DNA of 35,526 bases. Source: a virus. A program made the position numbers and the translations under genes. This document shows, one piece after another, positions 21,308-28,600 of this stretch. The stretch is taken from IMG/VR virus record IMGVR_UViG_3300042406_000228, positions 1 to 35,526 of that record. The stretch is one strand, 5' to 3'. The notes below the pieces were generated by a model. The model was not told the origin of the DNA. It searched no databases and saw only the letters and a program-made list of their open reading frames with translations. Numbering within the stretch: position 1 is the first letter of the stretch; each line of letters starts with the position of its first letter.

Positions 21308-22972
21308 ATGAAACCTTTGAACCTAGATAATAAACCTTGTAGTCCAATTTCCTCTAACTGTGTGATTTGGCAAGGACCAGATATCCCATGCATTAAGCTT
21401 TGCACAGGTGACACTGTATCAGATGTTGTTGGTAAATTGGCTACAGAATTATGTGCAGTTCTAGATACATTAAATGTTACAAATTATGATTTGTCATGTT
21501 TTAATTTAACAGCATGTGGTCCAAATGATTTTCAAGCACTTGTACAATTTTTAATTGAACAGATTTGTGCATTACAAACTGAAGTAAATACACTTGCTGA
21601 TCCAGCTACTAGTCCAATTGTAAATACAACTAAATCAACAGGAGCAGATACATTAGTTTCTGTTGCACCATGTTTTGTTGTAGGTACAACTACTGTAATG
21701 ACTGTATCAGAATATGCTCAAGCAATTGGAACTAAAGTGTGTTCAATAGTTTCTCAAATTTCTGCAATTAACGCAAATATTAATAACTTAGATATAAGAG
21801 TTACTGCTCTTGAATCAGCACCTGCTCCTGTATTTACATTACCATCAATTCCTGTTGACTGTACACTTAGTGGTACTATTGTTTCTCCAGGGTCTTATGT
21901 AATTGATCAAGTTTTAAATGCTTTAATCAATGATGATACTTATGGTTACTGTGCATTAAAATCTGCAACAGGAGAACCTGCAGCAATTACATCTGCAGTT
22001 CTTTCTCAATGTATTGCAGACACTGATTTGTCATTAGAATTTGGAACTCAGTTTCAAGTTGCATATGCTGGTACATGGGTTACATCTGCAAGTTTAAATA
22101 CTGCAGCAGACGCAATTAATAATTTGTGGATTGCAATTTGTGATATTTATAACTATGTAAGTAATTATTCAGTTACAGTTGCTAACACAGCAACAGTAAA
22201 TCTTGATAATACAACAAATGTAATTACTGCAAATATTACAGATTCTGGTTGGGTAGATCTTCAAGGATTTGCATTTTACTCAGGAGTAACAAAACCACAA
22301 TGTAGAAGAATTGGTAATCAAATTCACTTTAGAGGAACTGTCTTTGTTCCATTAGAAAATCCAGCTTCTGCAGGAAGTGTAATTGTATTAACATCAACTA
22401 GTGCATATAATTCTATTGCAGGTTGTACAACTTGGAGTGGTGTAGGTGGATGTTCAATTAGTGCAAATGGAGCTATTTCATTTAACAATGGCGGTTCTGT
22501 AATCCCAACATCAGTCACTGCAGGAAACTTAGATAGTATTTATACAAAAGCTTGGGATGTTGCTCTTAGACCAATTGATGTTAATCCTTCTTATGGTACA
22601 TGTTTAACATCTGCAATTAGAGTTAGTATTACTTCAACAAAAGGATTGACAGTTCAGTTAGTTCATGATATTGAAATTACTACAACTAGAGGTGCAGGTA
22701 TTCAAGGTAATTCACCATTAAGATTAATTACAAGTAATGTGAGAGCGGGTGAATATCTTCCTAACTATATTGCTACCGGAACAGATATTCATAATGCACC
22801 ATCTAATGCTAATTTTCCATTAGTATCAGATACATTTAATTTAACATGGCCATTCACTTGTGATGCTGGTAATGAAAATCAAATTGGAGGATTTAACTTT
22901 TCAATTGATGGTTTAGTAGCTTATGTAGATCCATGTAATACTGAAACCGGATTCTCAACTGTTTGTCCATAA
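21308..22972 (+). CDS. Tail fibre / appendage-like protein (554 aa)
   Basis: The N-terminal about 60 residues carry C-V-I-W-Q-G-P-D-I-P-C (19-29) and DTVSDVVGKLATELCAVLDT (35-54), a module also found in the 77-residue protein encoded just downstream. After it come a helical stretch (LIEQICALQTEVNTL), then a long beta-rich body with GWVDLQGFAFYSGVTKPQCR (about 311-330) and IHFRGTVFVPLENP (about 338-351), typical of phage receptor-binding or fibre tips. This order (short attachment module, trimeric neck, beta C-terminus) fits a fibre. Many Asn/Thr/Ser and few charged residues. No lyase motif seen. Confidence 0.68.
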   Translation: MKPLNLDNKPCSPISSNCVIWQGPDIPCIKLCTGDTVSDVVGKLATELCAVLDTLNVTNYDLSCFNLTACGPNDFQALVQFLIEQICALQTEVNTLADPATSPIVNTTKSTGADTLVSVAPCFVVGTTTVMTVSEYAQAIGTKVCSIVSQISAINANINNLDIRVTALESAPAPVFTLPSIPVDCTLSGTIVSPGSYVIDQVLNALINDDTYGYCALKSATGEPAAITSAVLSQCIADTDLSLEFGTQFQVAYAGTWVTSASLNTAADAINNLWIAICDIYNYVSNYSVTVANTATVNLDNTTNVITANITDSGWVDLQGFAFYSGVTKPQCRRIGNQIHFRGTVFVPLENPASAGSVIVLTSTSAYNSIAGCTTWSGVGGCSISANGAISFNNGGSVIPTSVTAGNLDSIYTKAWDVALRPIDVNPSYGTCLTSAIRVSITSTKGLTVQLVHDIEITTTRGAGIQGNSPLRLITSNVRAGEYLPNYIATGTDIHNAPSNANFPLVSDTFNLTWPFTCDAGNENQIGGFNFSIDGLVAYVDPCNTETGFSTVCP

Positions 22973-22984
22973 TACTAAAAAGAT

Positions 22985-23218
22985 ATGTCACTAAATAAAT
23001 GCAAAAATTGTGGATGTGAAGATGGCTTAGTTACTCTTCCACCATGTCCTACACCAGCAGGTTGTCCAGATCCAGAACCATGTTCAGAAGTATTTGATGC
23101 ACAATGTATTATTTACACTGGTACACCTATTGTATGTGGGGATGTAGAAATTGTTCCTAGTAATACAAATGTTGCTGAAGCATTAAGATTAATTGTTCAG
23201 TATCTCTGTCAAGGATAA
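22985..23218 (+). CDS. Stand-alone Cys attachment-module protein (77 aa)
   Basis: A 77-residue protein: CKNCGC at the N-terminus (6-11), a Pro/Cys-rich linker (LPPCPTPAGCPDPEPCSEVF) and then a domain with C-I-I-Y-T-G-x2-I-x-C (41-51) and NTNVAEALRLIVQYLCQG. The last part matches the N-terminal module of the 554-residue fibre-like protein just upstream (both: C, aromatic, G, I-x-C, then T-x-V and L-x3-L-C). It may be a free copy used as an adaptor or cap at the same attachment site. It ends the Cys-rich block, 38 bases before a terminator. Confidence 0.62.
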   Translation: MSLNKCKNCGCEDGLVTLPPCPTPAGCPDPEPCSEVFDAQCIIYTGTPIVCGDVEIVPSNTNVAEALRLIVQYLCQG

Positions 23219-23256
23219 AAGAAGTTACAGTTTGTTGGTTTCTGTGACAACAAGGC

Positions 23257-23286
23257 AAAGCCCCTGCACTCGCGGGGGTTTTGTTT
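23257..23286 (+). terminator. Intrinsic terminator
   Basis: CCCCTGC (23261-23267) pairs with GCGGGGG/CGGGGG (23272-23278) around loop ACTC, extended by AAAG/TTTT, and followed by GTTTT. It closes the Cys-rich unit and lies just before a promoter-like motif. Confidence 0.9.
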
Positions 23287-23310
23287 TATCACTATATTTG
23301 CTAAAGTGAG

Positions 23311-23326
23311 TTATTTTTAGTATATT
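23311..23326 (+). promoter_or_regulatory. Candidate promoter motif TTATTTTTAGTATATT
   Basis: Two bases longer than the 994/9075 motif but otherwise alike, placed between a terminator and the ATG at 23339 that begins the ring/tail unit. TATATTTG at 23293-23300, just upstream, also fits the TAnnTTTG box of Bacteroidota. Confidence 0.45.
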
Positions 23327-23338
23327 AATCTATATAGT

Positions 23339-23920
23339 ATGAAAGATTTTAAAACCCCAGATCTTAAAGCTCCACGCTTTAGACCAAAGGTTCATAATAT
23401 AGCAAACAAAAAGTTCTTTGATAGTTTTAGAAAGAAGTATCCAAAGTATAAAGACTTAAAGGATTCAGAGCTTAGAAAAATAATTAAATATTTTAATAAG
23501 CAGGCATATCATCTTGCGGTAGAAAACAGAGATGGTATACAACTACCTGAGTCAGTAGGTTGGATATTTATTGGGACATGCCAAACAAGTGTAAAGAAAA
23601 ATATTGATTTTGCTAAGTCAACAAAGTATGGAGTGACAGTAACAAATAAAAATTGGGAAACAGATGGTAAACTAGCTAAAATATTTTATACAAATTATGC
23701 TATTAAGCATAAGATGAAAAATAAAGAGTATTGGGGATTTACAGCTTGTAGAGATTTTAAAAGATTAGTATCTAAAACTTATCCTGAAAACTGGCCAATG
23801 TATATAGTAGTTGACCCCCATCAAAAAATAAAACTAGACTATCAAAAAACTTATTATAAAGACCTGTTACAAAAAAGAGAACAGGAGGCATTAAAAAATT
23901 ATAATGACTTTGATCTATGA
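23339..23920 (+). CDS. Conserved tail-region protein (193 aa)
   Basis: Basic 193-residue protein with N-terminal LKAPRFRPKVHNIANKKFFD (9-28), a helical KDLKDSELRKIIKYFNKQAY region (37-56) and central segments ESVGWIFIGTC (71-81) and NKNWETDGKLAKIFYTNYAI (98-117). It strongly recalls a conserved family found before the ring-protein genes in crAss-like and other Bacteroidota phages, whose function I cannot name. It has no catalytic signature that I can see. Its stop overlaps the next start (ATGA), implying coupled translation with the first ring protein. Virion or assembly role inferred from its unit. Confidence 0.68.
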   Translation: MKDFKTPDLKAPRFRPKVHNIANKKFFDSFRKKYPKYKDLKDSELRKIIKYFNKQAYHLAVENRDGIQLPESVGWIFIGTCQTSVKKNIDFAKSTKYGVTVTNKNWETDGKLAKIFYTNYAIKHKMKNKEYWGFTACRDFKRLVSKTYPENWPMYIVVDPHQKIKLDYQKTYYKDLLQKREQEALKNYNDFDL

Positions 23921-24579
23921 GTACAATTGGTGAATCAATATCTAGAGTTAGGAATGCTCTTAAAGCTGTTAAAGAAGATGCCTTCTTAACAGATAGGACC
24001 ATCTTTTTTGCTATAACTAAATATGCTCAAACTCTTCTCAAGAGAGAAGATAATCAGTTTAAACTGATGAAGATGAGTTCTATATTTCAAGTGTTACCTT
24101 ATCTTGAACTTATAGATGTTGATAAAGTTCAAGCAGGATGTATTGGTGTACATTCAGGTTGTTATTTTAAAAGAACAAAAGATAAAGTACCAAGTATTTT
24201 AAATGGATCATTTGGACCAATTATACGTACAGTATCTTCAATTGATGGAACTTTAGAACTATATAGAACGGAGCCAGGTATTTGGCTTTCTATGACTAAG
24301 ACAACAACTTTTAAATATAATAAAAATTTGTACTTCTGGTACTTAGATGACTATTTGTACTTTCCTAATTTAGATTGGGAAGCTATAAGAATGGAAGCAA
24401 TTTTTGATGGATATGTGGAGTCTTGTTCAAGTGATCCATGTGAACTAAAACAAAATATGCCTTTAAATATTCCTGCATATTTATTTTCTGAAGTAGAACA
24501 ATATACTGTCAAGGAACTAGCAATGAGTTTACAAATACCGCCTGATCAAGTTGATGATGGTCAAAATATTCTTAGATAA
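23917..24579 (+). CDS. Neck/tail ring protein (crAss-like)
   Basis: A 220-residue protein resembling a conserved ring/tail-tube-type protein of crAss-like phages: ESISRVRNALKAVKEDAFLT (6-25), KYAQTLLKRED (35-45), LELIDVDKVQ (63-72), KRTKDKVPS (85-93), GPIIRTVSSIDGT (100-112) and LYFWYLDDYLYFPNLDWEAI (138-157). Helical N-terminus, beta-rich middle. It would form part of the connector under the portal. It overlaps both neighbours (ATGA upstream, TAATG downstream), so it is co-translated with the second ring protein. Family resemblance is strong; the exact place in the neck is not determined. Confidence 0.76.
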   Translation: MSTIGESISRVRNALKAVKEDAFLTDRTIFFAITKYAQTLLKREDNQFKLMKMSSIFQVLPYLELIDVDKVQAGCIGVHSGCYFKRTKDKVPSILNGSFGPIIRTVSSIDGTLELYRTEPGIWLSMTKTTTFKYNKNLYFWYLDDYLYFPNLDWEAIRMEAIFDGYVESCSSDPCELKQNMPLNIPAYLFSEVEQYTVKELAMSLQIPPDQVDDGQNILR

Positions 24580-25637
24580 TGGATTTTAACTACACATTAA
24601 GATATAGAACCTTTGATGAATTATTACATGATGTAATGATTGATTTCAGTACTTTCTCTTTAGAGAATATGATTGAACCTCAGCAGTTAATTAAACTTGT
24701 AAAGAAGATTAACTATGATCTTGGTTTAAGAATTAATCAAACAAGAGAAGTAATTTTAGATGTATCACATGGTAATGTAAAACTGCCAGATGATTTTTAT
24801 ACATTCAATTTTGCATCAATTTGTGGACATTTTACAGAGCACATTGGTTATGATGGTTATGTTGGTGGTACAAATATTCAAGAAGTACCTTATGTTGAAA
24901 CACCAGCTACAGTAGATGTATGTGCACCTATTACTATAAACTGCTCTGTATGCAACGCAAATCCATGTAATCATACTGCAGCATGTCCAGACAATACATG
25001 TCCTGCTACATGTATTCCTGATCCTATTCCTACAGAATATAATCCTTTAGCTCCTTATGGAGATGTTTGCACAAGACCAAGAGTTTTTATGAACTGTAAA
25101 GGAGATAAGTATGAACTTATTCAAGTTATTAGCAATCCTGGTGTAACAAGAGTATATACACAATTGCTTCCATTAAGAATGAGAGCAAGTGAAAATATAG
25201 ATTGTGAATGTCCAAACTTATATTGGAATGTTCCAAATGAAGGTTGGATAAAAGGAGGATTCTTATTTACTACATTTGACACAGGTAAAGTATATTTAAA
25301 CTACCAGGGTCAAATGGAAGATGAGAATGGTAACTTATTAGTTCCAGATCATGATCTTCTTAATGAATATTATGAGTATGCACTTAAGTCTAGAATACTT
25401 GAGAACTTATATATGAATGGAGAAGATGTTGCACAAAGAATACAGTTAATAGAACAAAGACTAAGATCTGCAAGAAATGCTGCATTAAGTCTTGTTAATA
25501 CACCAAACTTTAGAGAAATGGCTCAAATGTGGTGGATAAATAGAAAAGCTATGTATAGTAAGTACTATGATATGTTTAAGTCATATGATATACTTAAAGG
25601 ATATAATAGAGTACCTGGGTCCAATACAATAAGATAA
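24579..25637 (+). CDS. Neck/tail ring protein 2 (crAss-like)
   Basis: A 352-residue protein with an N-terminal helical domain typical of the crAss-like ring proteins: RYRTFDELLHDVMIDFSTFS (8-27), QLIKLVKKINYDLGLRINQT (36-55), and VKLPDDFYTFNFA (67-79). The middle has an inserted Cys-rich loop (about 112-146: CAPITINCSVCNANPCNHTA and a further CPDNTCPATC) that looks like an addition to the basic fold. The beta-rich centre and helical C-terminus (EYALKSRILENLYMNG) follow. The Cys-rich insert resembles the style of the appendage genes and might be a contact for them. Shares TAATG junctions with both neighbours. Confidence 0.75.
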   Translation: MDFNYTLRYRTFDELLHDVMIDFSTFSLENMIEPQQLIKLVKKINYDLGLRINQTREVILDVSHGNVKLPDDFYTFNFASICGHFTEHIGYDGYVGGTNIQEVPYVETPATVDVCAPITINCSVCNANPCNHTAACPDNTCPATCIPDPIPTEYNPLAPYGDVCTRPRVFMNCKGDKYELIQVISNPGVTRVYTQLLPLRMRASENIDCECPNLYWNVPNEGWIKGGFLFTTFDTGKVYLNYQGQMEDENGNLLVPDHDLLNEYYEYALKSRILENLYMNGEDVAQRIQLIEQRLRSARNAALSLVNTPNFREMAQMWWINRKAMYSKYYDMFKSYDILKGYNRVPGSNTIR

Positions 25638-28600
25638 TGGCAAAGAATATCCAGAATACATCTCAAAATGTTACTAACACATTTATAAAAGGTCTTAATA
25701 AAGACTCTGATCCTTCATTTGTACAAGAAGGAATGTGGACACATGCACGTAACGCTTCTAATAATACTATAGAAGGTAACTTAGGCACATTATCTAATGA
25801 AGCCTCTAACTTTTTATGCATTACAACTGGTGCTACAATGCCTGCATTTGGTACTAATCCTGTTGTAACTAAATATATTGTTGGAGCAATACAGTTATTT
25901 TCAGATAAATGGATTATATATACAGCAGGTCATGATGCTAATGGAGTATCAATCATGTCAGAAATTGGTTTGTTAGAAGAAGAAAGATGCATCTATAGAC
26001 CTATTGTTCAAGATGAATGTCTTGGTTTTGATAAAAGATTTTTAATATCTGGTTCTGCAAGGGAAAAAGAAGATTGTTCTTGGCAAGTATATTGGGCAGA
26101 TGGATTAAATCCTGATAGAATATTAAATGTTGGAGATCCACAAACTTGGCCAGATAGTTCATTTCAATGGGAAGCTAATACACTAATTAATCCCAATCAA
26201 TCATCTTATAATAGTGTTATTAACTATTATGTAGATTCTAATGGTGATAGAATACTATGGCCAGGTGTAGCATGGATTCAGGATTGTGATCCATCTCCTG
26301 CTTGTACAATTTGTGTTGATACTAATGAATTAGATTGTAATGCAATTAGATTAGCAAGATTAGTAAAAACTCCATGCTTAAATGTAAAACTTGGTGAAGC
26401 TGGTGGTAACCTTAGAAATGGTACATACTTTGCTACTCTTGCATATGCAATAAAAGGTCAAAGAGTTACTGATTATTATTCTCCAAGTAATACTCAACCT
26501 ATTTATTTTTCAGATGATCTTCAAGGTGCATTAACTATTGATGTAGAAGCTGATACAGAAAACTTTGATGAGTTTATTTTAGTTGTAGTACAAAATATTA
26601 ATCAAGGCACTCTTGCTAAAGAGATTGGAATATATTCTACTAAGACTAATTCAATTGAGTTAGATCAAATTAAAGATGAGCTAATAACTGTACCATTAGA
26701 GATTATTCCAATTTCTAATCCGGTATATGAAACATCTGATCAAATTACTGATGCAAATAATTACTTATTAAGAGTTGGTCCAAGATCTAAATTTGATTTT
26801 AACTATCAACCTTTAGCTAACTTAATTAAAACCAAATGGGTATCTGTTGAGTATCCTGCAAATTATTATGTTAAAGGAGGTCATAAAGGAAGTTATCTTA
26901 GAGATGAAGTCTATGCTTTCTTTATTAGATGGGTCTATGATACCGGAGACAAATCCGCCTCTTATCATATTCCTGGAAGATATCCTAAAAATTACACATA
27001 TATAAGAAGTGGATCTAATGTTCAGATAACTCAAAATGAAAAAGAAGAAGCTGTACCAAATGGTTTTGAAGATTTTAATACCTTAAGCACTACTGATCAG
27101 TTATTTGAAATGTATAATACTGCTAATCTTAGTGGTAACCCTGCAATATTAAATACTATTCTACCTGATGGTGGGAAAGTTGTAGCTAGTGGGGAAATGG
27201 GATACTGGGAATCTACTGAAGTATATCCAGATAATCAACCTGATATTTGGAATTCTAGTACACATTGTTGGACTGGGTTTGAAGGAGCTACTCAAAGATA
27301 TGATTTATGTGGACTTAACATTAGACATCACAAGTTTCCAGATAATTACTTAAGTCCTAAGACTCTTCACTATGAACCTGCTGCTGGACAAAATGACCCA
27401 AATCTTTTAAATATTAGATTAATGGGAGTAATGTTTGAAAACATTCCTTTTCCAAAAGATAATGAAGGTAATGATATTCCAAACATTGTAGGTTATGAAA
27501 TATTAAGAGGTTCTAGAGAAGGTAACCGTAGCATTATTGCTAAAGGTATGATCAATAACTTTAGAACTTATGAAATTAAAGGAGATGTTGCTAGAGATAG
27601 ATTAGGTTTATATGCTAACTATCCATTCAATACTATTAAGTCACCAATGAATACAGGATCAGGAACTGATCATAATATTGGTTTTAATGATCCTTACATA
27701 AAGACATCTCCTTATCAACAAACTGTTCCTAAAGAAATTATTAGTTTCCATTCTCCAGATACTATGTTTAGAACTCCTTTCTTGGAGTCAACAGAACTTA
27801 AGTTGTATGGAGCTATTTCTGGTTGGTCAGATCAAAATTTTCAACAACCAAGTCAACATCCTAAGTTTAAATTGCTTAGTGATCTAACAATGGTATTTGC
27901 TTTTGTTGCTGGTGTAGCTGAAGGTTTAATTTCAATGCTTGGTAAAAAAACAATTACTCAACCAGGAGCAAGTTTTACATCTCAAGCAATTCCAAATGTA
28001 TCTGGAATTATGACAAGTGGTAGTGGTAATATTACAACAACTCCACAATGGGCTCCTACATCAACTCTTCAAGCAGAACTTATTTCTGGTAATCCAAATT
28101 TAAATACACCACCTACTTCTTATTTTGGAAAATTAAATTCTTACTTTAATCTAGGTCAAATTTTTACAAACACAACACAAGTAACAAATACGGTTGAAGA
28201 AATATTTAATGATTTTAATTATCAAATGGGTTTTATTAATGGAGGTACATTTACGGCACCTTCTATTAATACTGATTTATCTGCAGCTGTATTTTTAGGT
28301 GGTGCTGCAGGACAAGCTGTACTTTCTGGTTTAGGTATTGCAAATAAATTCCTTTACTATTTTGCTGAAGGTACTGATGTAGCTTTGCAAGCAATTTATG
28401 CTTTTATTAAATATGATCAGTATGCATTGCAAATGATATCTCATGGTCTTTATGATTCATTTATATCTCCTGCAAGTTTACAAACATCAATTGTAAATGG
28501 ATCTCCAGTTCTTGATGCATACATTACAAGATTTAAAATTGGAGATGCATTTTATATCAGAGATAATATACAAGAAGTACAAACATTTGGCCCCCCTGCA

